From: Cliona cf. orientalis
Lineage: Eukaryota > Porifera > Demospongiae > Clionaida > Clionaidae
NCBI GenBank assembly: GCA_963930775.1
Contig: OZ005707.1
Span: forward strand, 5,642,001-5,706,000
Reading direction: 5' to 3'
DNA length: 64,000 nucleotides
How positions within the stretch are numbered: the first letter of the stretch is position 1; the number at the start of each line of letters is the position of its first letter. The position numbers and the translations under genes are program-made. The notes beneath the pieces are model-generated. The model saw nothing but the letters and a program-made list of their open reading frames with translations, ran no database searches and was not told where the DNA came from. This document shows, in pieces, positions 24,103 to 35,168 of the stretch.

Positions 24103-26976
24103 ATGAGTAAGTTGCTAGCGCTTCAGATTCTAGCTGCTTGTGATAGAGGAGATGTTAAAATAGTGAGAGATCTTTTGGATCAAGGTGTTAATGTGAATAC
24201 AAAGGATAAAAATGAACATGCTCTATTTCGAGCAGCTCGATATGGCCATATTCAAGTGATTAAGATTCTCCTTCAGTATGGAGCTAACGTGAATGCAGCT
24301 AATGGCTGTCACAAGTGGTCAGCCTTAATGATAGCATGTAAAAATGAATGCTTACTAGCAATTCAGCTACTGCTTGAACACGGAGCAAATGTGAATATTC
24401 AGAGCAAATATGGATCATCGGCTTTACTTATTTCAACTCAAAATGGGTCTATAGAAGCCGTTAAAGCACTATTAATTTATGGAGCAGATGTGAATGTGCA
24501 AGATAATAACGGACGTTCAGTTTTGATGGTTGCTAGTGAGAATAACTATATTGATATAGTCAAACTACTATTAGCGCAGAGAGCAAGTGTTCATACAAAA
24601 GATATCAACGGATGGTCGGCATGCTTGATTGCTAGTCATCATGGATATACTGAATTAGTTAGCCTGTTGCTTAGATATGGGGCAAATGTGAATGATACTG
24701 TTAAAGGATGGTCAGCGTTGATGATTGCAAGCCAAATCAATAACACCAAACTCGTACAGGTACTACTTGAGTATGGTGCAAATGTGAATGAACAAGTGGA
24801 GGGACAGTCACCTTTAATGATTGCTTGTTGGCATGGATATAGTGAATTAGTAAAACTTCTACTTGAAAGAGATGTAAATTTAGACTTGCGGAGTAGAAAT
24901 GGGTTGACAGCCTTAATGATTTCTCGTCAATATGGACACACAATTGTAGTGGAGTTAATCATACAGAAACTTAATGGCCTATTAATGAATGCTAGTCAGA
25001 ATGGACATGCTAAAATTGCTGAGCTCTTACTTAAACAAGGTGCATCCGCTAATGTTAGAGATGCTGATGGAAAAACGGCTTTGATGTCTGCCTGTGAAAA
25101 GGGATATACAAAAACTTCCAAAGTGTTGTTTGAACATGGGGCAGAGGTAAATATGCAGGATATCTTTAAAAAATCCGCTTTAATGCATGCTAGTGCAAGA
25201 GGGTATTCTAAAACTGTCAAAACATTATTGAAGTACAATGCAGATGTGAATATGCAAGACAAATTTAGGGAATCTGCTTTAATGTTTGCCTGCTATAATG
25301 GACACATAGAAACAGCAAAAATATTATTGAATCATGGAGCAGATGTGAACATGGAAGGTTTTGATGGATTGACAGCCCTATTCTATGCCTTTCAAAAGAG
25401 CTGGAATGATATAGCCCTACTGCTAATTAAGAATGGAGCCATTTTGGACTGTCATAGCAAAACTGATGGCAAAACAATTCTTATGTTTGCTATTCAAAGA
25501 AAGGATATGAAAACTGTTAAGCAATTACTTGAATTTGGAGTGAGAGCCGATATTCAGGACAAAAATGGGAAAACAGCGCTCATTATTTCAACTGAGAAAG
25601 GAGATGTTCAAACTGTCAAGCTGCTAATCGAATCTGGTGCTGGTGTGGACATTCAGGACAAAAATGGACTGACAGCGCTCATTATTGCAACCGAGAATCA
25701 ATCTACAGAAACAGTGAAGCTGTTAATCAAATCTGGTGCAAACATCAATATCCAAAACAAACATGGTTGTACAGCATTAATGAAAGCAAGTGAAAAGGGG
25801 TATTCTGATATTGTCAAGATACTACTATTCCATAAAGCAAATGTAAACATACAGGATGAAGGTGGCTGGACAGCCCTTATGCTAGGTTGTCAGCACGGCT
25901 ACACTGAAATAGCTGACTCTTTGATAAAATATGGAGCAGATGTGAATCTGGCAAAGAGTGATGGGTGGACAGCTTTAACATTAGCAAAGGTAAATCATCG
26001 TAAGGACACAACGGAACTCCTAAACGAACATGGTGCCATGGATGCCGTTCCTAAGAAAAAGGGTTACGACCACATTGGCACCAGTACATACACAGCTACT
26101 GGAACTGAGGACAGTGGATATGGCCCTAGTGCAGAGCATAATATTCTCTCTCAGGAAAAAGGTAATGATCACTGGCTTAAAGGTGGTACCAATTCAATAA
26201 TATTTATTATCATTGCTTGATGCTATGATATTATTTATAGCTTCTAATGTAAACTCCACTGTTGTCTCAGTCACAACTAGTGAACAGTACTTCACCTGGG
26301 AAGGATATGGACTGCACCTATACATCCCTGAGGGTGCGTTGCCTCCTGAAATGCAACCGTGTGCAATCTCCATAGAGGCTAGCGTGGAGGGAAATTACAC
26401 ATTTCCTGAAGATTGTTATCTGGTCAGCGCTGTTTATTGGTTTCACTGTGCCCCGGCATGTAAGTTTTTGTTACCAATCACTCTTGAAGTTCAACACTGT
26501 GCGAAAGAACATAACTTGCAAGCATTAGGCTTTGTGAAGGCTAGACCAGTTGAAGATCACTCAGAGATGGAGTTCAATAAGGTCCTTGGTTGCTGTGGAA
26601 TCGACCACGGGGTTTTCCCAAGCCACAGCTCCTATGGGTTCATAGAGCTGGATAGCTTTAGTGGATATGGTGTGGTCCAGGAGGGATCAGAGGACAGACA
26701 GTATCGAGCTAACTTGTACTACCTTCCTCAGAGTATTAATCAGTGGCAGATTCATTTCACTGTGCTGTGGAACACTGATACACACCACTCAGTTAGTTCT
26801 CACAAAGGTTCAGTCCACATGCAATAGTATTAAATTTTATCTTCTAATAGGTGATAAGAAGGTATTACCTCCAGCAAAATGCTGAAGTTGGTCCCGATAA
26901 ACCTGTAGAATTTGATTCTGAAAGCATCCATTTGGATATTCCAATGAAAGGTATAACTACTGAAGATGATATGTGA
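24103..26976 (+). CDS. ANK-ZU5 protein, copy B (C-terminally truncated)
   Basis: Exons 24103-26161 and 26241-26791 are intact and parallel copy A. Exon 3 (26851-27006) reads into an in-frame TGA at 26974-26976 where copy A has TGG. The predicted product is about 911 aa with the full ankyrin array and ZU5 domain but no death domain. Substitutions against copy A are scattered through the ankyrin repeats (several in the region about residues 315-430). If expressed, it could bind the same partners as copy A without passing on a death-domain signal; that is inference. The transcript might also be removed by nonsense-mediated decay. Confidence 0.7.
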
Positions 26977-29411
26977 AAGATTTTTCCTTTGACGTTTCCT
27001 CCAGAGGTATAAGAGAATCATGCATAGTTACATACTAATAATATTATGATAATAATATGGATATCATAGATAGCTAAAAAGGAGGTTGATAGCTTCACTG
27101 TGGGCAAGAGGATCCCAGCTAGTCAATTGCAGGCGATTGCACAAAAATCTCAACATCTTGGGGTCACTAACCTTATGCATCCTCTCAAGTTATAGGGTAC
27201 AAGAAATCTTCATGATTACATCACACTATTTCGATCTCCTATCAACACAGCAGGTACTATGCATAAAGAATTAATTATGAGTGTAAAAATGTATCGGTGA
27301 TGAAAATAAATGATATTACGTAATGTGCCCATATAATGTATAATAGCCAATACAGGAACACAGCAGCATAGTGATCTATATGAAGATTGCTATCAGTATT
27401 ATTCCCGACACGAACATGCTGCAATGCTATCTTCAGCTATGGCAAAATTTAATGCCGATTCCCCTCAACCTCATGAAGGTGAAAAAATTACGAATGCAAA
27501 CAACCATACTCTAATAATAATAATATCATGACTTAGCCTTGTATCCTAGGTAACAGCCATGGTATAACTCTCATATATATCCCACCTAAGTATACCTAAG
27601 TATTATATCAGCCGGGGTATAACTAGGATATTTTCCCTCCCTGAGGGGTACAAGGGAAAATATGATCCATATTTCCCTCCCTCTGGCAATGACCTTGACC
27701 AATCAGAGCCATTGTTTTAGTTCACACAAGCAGTCACATCATCATACCTACTATATGTGCGTGTGCATCAGCACAGTGCTACTTCTCATTGCACCATGGT
27801 TGCACACACACTCCACTGTACGTAGGCAGTAGACATTGTTTACATAGACACGGAAACACACGCACACTAATTGACACTAATCAGGAACCAATTAGCTATC
27901 ACTCGATCTGGCAGTTCTACCACGTGGCAAGTTCAACTGCAAGTGAACTGTACTAGCTGCTAGTCCAAGTCTCAGTAGCCATTGCCCGAGTTTGTTGAAC
28001 AGTGAAACTATTCTATTTGTTTTCGAAGCTACCTGACTGTCTTCTGTTCACGGAAAGCTGAAGCACTGATTGATTCAACTAGCCATGGTTCCGTGACTCA
28101 AGCCATCCGTCATCGGTTGTTTCTTTGCTGGTTTGTTTTTACTGTGCAACTCTCTTTCTGTTCGGAACTATTGTTGCTAGGTTAGAACGGTTGTTGCTAT
28201 GCATGTAGACTATGGTGCGCGTGACTTTTAGCCAATCAGGTGGGATATATAATAGTTATAGCACGGTTGCCAAGGATTTATGGCAACGTAAACCGCCCTT
28301 GTCCTCGGGCTACGCCCTCGGACTCGGGTCGGTTTACTGCCATAAATCCCTGGCCCCGTGCTATAACTATAACATACCCCAGCCTTCAGGCATTATAACT
28401 CCCTACCCCTGACAATAGTCCAATAACACAGTTGCACTGGCATACTAAGTTTGTGTTGTAGCTACTAGCTTTTCACTTGCCATAGCCAGTAGCTCCCACA
28501 CATAATACAATCACTAGCTGAGGAGGGTTCCAGCTTGATAGACTAACTATTGTACAGATTGTCATTATGATAGAATCTAGCTACCTACTACTCAAACTCT
28601 TCAAGTTTCAAATATGAAAAGTAAACAGTCTGCTGATTACACTGACCAATCACGGTCAAGATATTAAACAGATAAACTATGATTGCCCTGGATACACCAT
28701 TCATATACCACCTTCGATCTCGGGCTACGCCCTCGAGCTCAGGGTGGTATATGAACGGTATATCCTGGGCGACCATAGTTTATCTATTACTTATTACATT
28801 ACTGCAGGGAACTTGCACGCTCCACCTGCAGTACAGCCTACATGTATTCCTTTTCAAGATAGAGCCACAATGTCATATGCACCCCCTCAAAGTTTTGTAC
28901 TACCACCTCCTGCTGCAGTTAGCACTGATTCAGAAAACCCACAATCTCATGATCATAAAGGTACGGGAATTAAATAAGGACATGTCATGTAATCATCCTT
29001 AACGTAATTAATGTTCACTCCACCAGTTATGCAGTCTGATCCTTCACATAATATTCATCCACTACAAAGGAGTATGACAGTGACATTTCACCACTCCCTG
29101 ACCAAACCACCACTGCCTACCGTAGCTTATCCTAAACCACCTCGATTCACCACCCTCGTGCATGAGCTGACAAACAGAGTTGCAGCAAAATGGGAGGAGC
29201 TTAAGGTGGCATCTCTCTTCGTCTGGAGTCAGGCCTGCTGGAGATTATCAAAAAGGACAATCCTAGTGACTGTAGAGCGTGCCTCAGGGTGGTGTTGAAG
29301 GAGTGGCTGAAGCGAGTTGACCCACCTCCTTTGTGGTCGGCCATTATTGATGCCGTCAAGGACTGTGGATACAACCTACTGGCAAGAAAACTGAGAAGCC
29401 AATATTTATGA
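26977..29411 (+). pseudogene. Disabled 3' half of copy B (UPA-like, linker and death-domain exons)
   Basis: Exons matching copy A exons 4-7 are recognisable at 27070-27253, 27347-27478, about 28807-28970 and 29027-29411. Damage beyond the TGA at 26974 includes a TAG at 27193-27195 (TTG in copy A) and a 5-base insertion near 29203-29207 that shifts the death-domain frame. Three independent lesions, all in the C-terminal half, argue against a sequencing artefact. The last residues of the death domain remain readable in another frame. Confidence 0.75.
27479..28806. mobile_element. Copy-B-specific intron insertion made of foldback elements
   Basis: The matching intron in copy A is 52 nt (23128-23179), while here it is about 1.33 kb. 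Inside are nested foldbacks. TATAACTCTCATATATATCCCACC (about 27571) pairs with GGTGGGATATATAATAG (about 28239). A hairpin at about 28262-28375 and another at about 28672-28786 each have CTCGGGCTACGCCCTCG at the turn. The interior (about 27700-28200) has no coding potential. The pattern looks like one or more non-autonomous DNA elements inserted into each other. Confidence 0.65.
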
Positions 29412-29709
29412 CACCAAATACTATTAATACTATCAACATGACATTATACAGTGTATGTGGTCTGTTGTAATAATAATATTATTATTATTATGCTCTTTCA
29501 AACTCAGTGGAAATCTTCTAGTCCAGGGGCTATTGCCATTTTGAACTTTGGAATTTAAATAATTATTATAATAATTTATTATTATAGATCTACTACAATA
29601 AAGATTCTGAAAACAACAGTTCAAGCAGAAAGAGAATGAATGATGATCTGCAATAAAACTTTTCATAATAGACAGACAAAACAGTGAGGAAAGTGGGTAG
29701 CAAAAATAA

Positions 29710-32700
29710 TTATACGACAGTTACATGACCACTACTAAGTGGCGTTAGACTTCTAAATTGCAGTCCACCATTGCCACTGGGGCTAGGGGGGCCAGTGGAG
29801 GGGCGACTGGGGGGAAGGCTAATATCAGCAGGAGTAACCACTGCTCGAGAGGGTTCAGGGGTAGTGTCCTTAGAGGTCGGCGGTGCATAGGGTAGCACGA
29901 GGGCAGACGCTAGTCTCTGATTGGTGGACGTGTTATGCACAGTGATATTGCACTTGATGGCTCCATGCGCGTGAGTTTTTGGCTCGATGTAGAATCGTTG
30001 TCGGAGTGGGTAGGGGTGGTCATGGCTGTAGGCGTCGGGGCTCTGGTCGGGGGTATCTGAGGACAGGGCAACCTGGTGATAGTTGAACTGCGTGTGTATA
30101 GAAGGAGATAAAAATAATGTAAGACAGAATAATATGAGACAAATGGACATTTTTACTATACACAGAAGCAAGGGAAAGGAGGGTTGAATGGGGAACAACG
30201 AACACGAGAGAGAGATATAAGCATAAATAATTGGAGCTGCAGTGCTTTCATACTAGTAACTCGGAAGCTAATTGTATCATTGATGTTATTAAATCATACT
30301 TACCAATCCGTCGTCCAGTGGCGTGACCTCCCATGCATCCACTGGGTTGCGGAGACTGGCTGAGACTTGAACGCTGAAGCAGTTGAGTGTGAAGGGATGC
30401 TCCTCCACCTCCTGCTGCTCCTGCATCGCCAACTCGTGCATGTACTGCATAAAATTGAGAGAAATACATTTAAATCTGACGACCCTATACCTAAAATATG
30501 TACCGACCTACATGTATACCTACTATGACTACTTGCTGCTCAACTCACTGTGTCCACTGTTTTTAATCTCAATGCCACATAAGCATAGACCATGATTCTC
30601 CCCAGGCTCCCTGTACCATCATGGACCTTGTACAACACATAGAGTGAACATCTCAGTGGAATGGGAATGGACCATGGCACACCAATCGGACCGCGGATGA
30701 TGGCAACAGCGAAAAGTGCCGGGTGGAGAAGCTTTAGCTTGAAATTCACAGCTCCAACATCAAATTCCAATTCCAACTTGCTGATATCGAGAGGTGTGAG
30801 CTTTCTGTCGGTTGGTGTGAAGAGTGGCGTGTTGGGGTTCTTTCTCGAAGAGCTGGTCGACATTGTGGACAAGATACACACCTTGTTTCTATACTCAGGT
30901 GCCTGTACCGATGCCGCATGTGGTAGCTTGAATCGGATCACAACTTCGCGGTCTTGTGACTTACAGCTGATGAAGCAGATTGGGCTAACGATGACGTAAT
31001 TATCCGGGTACTGATTCAGACCCATGGTGGCGCATGCACGAACTTCGACCTTTTTATCTTTGGCCGCTTCCCAGTGCTCTCCTGGGACTCGGAGGTAAAT
31101 GCGGTGGTGCTCGCTGAATAGTTCGTTCTTGTCTTGTGTTAGTATGTCAGACTCCAATGGAGGAATGAAGTGAAGATCAGGAGGTGGCTCATAGGCTACA
31201 TTGTACATGTGAGAGAGAGTGAGTAAGACAAAGGGGGGAGAGAGGATGAACATGTATAGACTACATGATACTATACTACTTCCATACACTGATGAGGCCC
31301 TACTATACCAAATCAAAACAACTTGCCTACACATATTGCATTAAGTTTGTACCCTTTTCAGAAACTATAATTATTTAGTGTCTAATTTAATCTTACTGCT
31401 TGCAAAGAGCAGTTTGAGTTCCATCTCCTCACACGACTTGCTCTTCTCTTTCTTCTTCACAACATTCAGCGTCTCTTTGGAGGTGTAGCTGAAGGCATCC
31501 ATCGATCCACGCTGGCTAGCTATGCTAGCAATTGAGTCTCGACCAGTCAGCGCTACCTGATCTTGAAGCAAGCCCAGGCCAATGAGTGAGCTACGACTGC
31601 TGAGGGATCTCCGGTGGCCAGCTGCAGCTGTGGGGGCGGAGTTGGAAACAGAGTCTGAGCGAGAGGGGACTTGGAAGGAACTGCGGCGAGAGATGAAGGT
31701 ATTGAGGGGACGGCTCCTCCTCGTTATGGAGCCAGCACGTCTCAGAGGCTGTATGGCAATGCATATGGGGGTGTGCAAAATGAGTACATGCATGTTGAGC
31801 ATGGGTGCCTATTGTTCAGCAATCATTTCAATTTCTACACGTATATCCCAGGTATTACACACACATGTACATGTACATGTACATGGAAGCAGCTACTGTA
31901 TGTAGTGGCTCACCTGAGGAGAGGCTGAGACAGCTGAGCCATTGCTGACACTGCGCTGAGGCAAGTAGGACACGGGAAGGCTGTCTGTACTCGGAAAGGG
32001 GGCTGGAGAAGGAGGTAAATAAACAACAATATTATAAGCTAGAATGACAAAGATAAAAAAATTACAGTACACATGCATACAATGCACGTACATGTACCAT
32101 GTAGTTGGAATAAGTTCTTTTTTGGGGGGAGGGGGAGGGAGGCATTAGACTATAATGAACCCTTGACCATCTCCCCAGTAGCTGCACAGTGTAATGGTGC
32201 ATGTGGTAAAAGGTCGTCAATAGAATGCGTACACATCGATCGATGCTGGCCCCAGAAATCATGGAGATGGCGTCTAAGATCGACTCTCAACCTTGGTAGC
32301 GACAGGTTTCGATGCTTCAATCACAGAGACGAACTCGACAGCACAGTATTCCTTCCGAACTTCAGGTTGGTCGCGCTGCTGCAGTCGCGCGCGGGCCAGC
32401 CCCTTGTGACATTGATGCGTGCTATATATAGCGCAAGACTAGCTTTATTTATCCACGGCATTACGTAAGCCAAGAAAACACGTGAAGTTCAACCAACAGT
32501 GCTTCTCAGAGAAAGTAGCGCTCAGTTTGTAATCTATTCGCTGGATACACGCGTAAGATACTCTACATATTTACTGACTTTCAAGTCCCAGAAAGGCTCC
32601 AGCGAGGCCCTGGGTTTTTCATAATTACCTCATAGGTTGCATCATAATTTCATCATAGATTACACCACAATTACCTCATAACCACAGAAAAGTAAATTGC

Positions 32701-34618
32701 TACTGGGGAGATAACTATTAAATCTTGACTCTCTACTGGTTTCAGGTCAACTCCCAGAGTGGAGAGAAAACAGGGAGCAGATCTGCTATATACATGCCAC
32801 TGGCCTGGTCTTACCTCTGGGTGAACGTGGGGTGTGGGGGAGCTCCAACGGAGGCTTCTTTCCAGCAGCAATATTGAAGCATTCTTCATGGCTGAGGAGC
32901 TTGGCTAGGTTGAGAGGGGTGTGGCCAGCCTTGTCCTCCAGCCTGAAGTCGGCACCAGACCTGACGAGAACACTGACACTCATCACACAGCCCAAGATGG
33001 CCGCCCTGTGAGCAGCGGTCTGGCCAAACTAAAGAAAAAAAATATATTACAGTGATTTATCATCCAAACATAGCACGAGACATGTCATGTGGGGAAATAG
33101 ATAGTGCCAGTTTATAGCATGGAATGCATCAAAACGTGTACAAATAACAGGAAGTGGCAACATCTACTGCCACTTACATGTACATGTATATGCACTGGTA
33201 CAATGTAGTACCACATATACATGTACATGTACGTATACATGTACATAATATGTACAAAATGGAAAGCCTTCTAAACGACGATTAGCACCTACATTTGTTG
33301 GTAGTTGCCTAGCAACCAAAGTTTTTATAGGCAATTTGCCGGCTATGGGAAGGGGTTGAGTTATCATAAAGTAGGCCAATGATGAACAGAGGTCAACTAC
33401 CAACAAATAGTTATCTGACAGTAACTGGGGTGCATTCGACCATGCATCTCATGCACCCCAATTACTGGCAGATAACTATTATGTGTATGCACAGGTACAA
33501 TGTAGTACCACATATACATGTACGTGTACGTAAAATGGAAAGCCTTCTAAACGATAATTAGCACCTACATGTGTACAGCATGCATACAGACTCACTCAGC
33601 TCACAGCACACACATAAACTACATCACACCCTACTGCTGTATACTAACCTTGTTCTTTGCGTTAATCATGGCCTTGAGCTCGTCCCTGGCGAGGAGCCAC
33701 ATCAGCAGTGTCCCATTGTTACTGCTGGTGGCATAGTGCAGCACTGTATTCTCATCACTGTCCATGGCCAGCAGGTTAGCCTCCTTCTCCTGGATGAGGT
33801 ACTGTGCCATCTCAAAGTGGCCCCTGAAACAGGCAATGTGCAGGGCGGTCTCCTTGTATTTTGACCTCTCGTCGACGGAGCATCGCCTCATGCGGGTTTT
33901 ATCCACGGGCTCCCACTTTAGAAGGATATTGATCGTTTCTGCATGGCCGTTGTAGGCGGCACAGTGGATGGGGGCAAACCCTCGCTGGAGAGAGGTAATT
34001 AAAGAGAATACACTATAAGAGTGAGACCGGTATACACGTGATAATAATATTATGTACATGTGCCGGGATCAGGTTTGCCTGAGCAGGCAATGGGATGGTT
34101 GCCCCTTTTGGAATTAGTAGTAGAAGATGAATCTACCAAACTTTCATGTGATATACATACAATGTAGTCAAGTTATGTAAAGAGGCCTTGCTCCATACAG
34201 AGAATATAGCCTAGGGATGTGGCATAATAGTGATGTACATGTGCACATGTTATAAAGCATGTCTATAGGAGTTACCCCTACACTTATGATACCACTCATT
34301 TCGCTTATTGGTGATAATTACTCCAGCTGCTTACCACATCCCAAATGATCACATCTGCTCCATTTTTCAACAGTGTGGTGGTGCACTCATTGTCTCCATG
34401 GCAACAAGACTCATGCAAGGGAGTAGTGCCATCCTACACGTAAATACAGTACATAAATATTGTGTACATACAATTGAAAGCTGAAGGGGAGTAGATTGTC
34501 CTTACTTCATCTTTTTGGTTTAAACGCTGTTGCTTTTCATCTCGATTCATTTGTTCAAGTTCAGATTTCAGTTTTGCAGTGTTACCCTCACGGCATATAA
34601 GAACCAATGGGTTACTGG

Positions 34619-34656
<38 letters not shown>

Positions 34657-35168
34657 GGGAGGGAGAGAGGGAGGGAGAATGAGAGAGAGAGAAAGAGGGA
34701 GGGAGGGAGAGGGATTACACAATCACATGATATCACCGCCATTGCAGCATCTGTTGCAATGCCAGCACCGCACAAAATTCGCTGATGAATAAGCTTAAAA
34801 TTGGGCGTGCCATACAAAGAGAGAGAGACCAGTGTACGTAAACTAACCAAAAAGAGAAGGTAGTAGGAGTAGAAATATATGGCAATCACTATCATCATTA
34901 TGTAATGGACTGGGTTGAAATTCTATCATATCAGTGAGGTCACGGTACTTTAGTTTCATGTCCAAACATGCAATGTCACTGTCACATTCCTGGCATTCCA
35001 TACCTGACGCTACTGCCTGCCTGATCCCTGCTGCCATTGGCACCGCCCGCTTGATCCTTATTGCTGCTAACGCTGGTGGTGCTGGTGGCAGCAGTGGCTG
35101 TCTGTGCTGTTCTGCCTCTATCATCACCTTCTTGTGTTATCTCTAGCTTGGGTACCCGCGTAGCCATC
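29710..35168 (-). CDS. ANK-ZU5-UPA-like protein without a death domain
   Basis: Minus-strand exons, 5' to 3': 35004-35168 (ATG at 35167), 34506-34614, 34335-34433, 33649-33984, 32815-33028, 31914-32002, 31397-31748, 30549-31195, 30304-30444 and 29710-30087; phases close to 842 aa. After a Thr/Ser-rich N-terminus come about six ankyrin repeats (DGTTPLHESCCHGD, RGFAPIHCAAYNGHAET, KETALHIACFRGHFE, GHTPLNLAKLL). A Ser/Arg-rich linker follows, then a ZU5-like domain (VRACATMGLNQYPDNYVIVS, FKLPHAAS). A UPA-like domain comes next (SLYVLYKV, HPFTLNCFSVQVSASL, DDGLFNYHQVALS), and the protein ends in a Pro/Ser tail. It resembles the ankyrin/UNC5 supramodule but stops without a death domain. Intron 1 probably begins at a non-coding exon whose donor is at 36891, giving a promoter divergent from the gene at 37265. 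A cytoplasmic scaffold role is inferred. Confidence 0.72.
33189..33573. repeat. MITE flanked by about 90-bp direct repeats
   Basis: The repeat at 33295-33480 (TTGTTGGTAGTTGCCTAGCA to CAGATAACTATT) is the same family as 4613-4780. It is bracketed by two direct copies of a host segment, about 33189-33293 and 33486-33573. Both contain GGTACAATGTAGTACCACAT and GGAAAGCCTTCTAAACGA. The flanks are far longer than a target-site duplication. The whole lies in an intron of the ANK-ZU5-UPA gene. Confidence 0.75.
34617..34715. repeat. GA-rich low-complexity tract in an intron
   Basis: A purine run (GAGAGA, then GGGAGG blocks) follows immediately downstream of exon 34506-34614 on the plus strand. On the minus strand it forms the polypyrimidine tract ahead of that exon's acceptor. 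The Arg/Glu or Leu/Ser open frames across it are artefacts. Confidence 0.85.

Larger units (their letters stand above)
24056..29709. repeat. Tandem duplication, unit 2 (about 5.65 kb)
   Basis: Unit 2 carries gene copy B. Its 3' spacer (29411-29709) matches that of unit 1 up to GTGGGTAGCAAAAATAATTATA. It then continues into the ANK-ZU5-UPA gene, whereas unit 1 is cut at that point and joined to unit 2. Unit 2 therefore keeps the original right-hand junction. Both units are in direct orientation. Confidence 0.85.

Noticed and set aside
31371-31396. TAA at 31371 as the end of the minus-strand ankyrin gene
   Set aside because: A strong donor (AGCA then GTAAGA) precedes it, and splicing to 31195 joins in phase to the ZU5 exon, so the stop lies in an intron.
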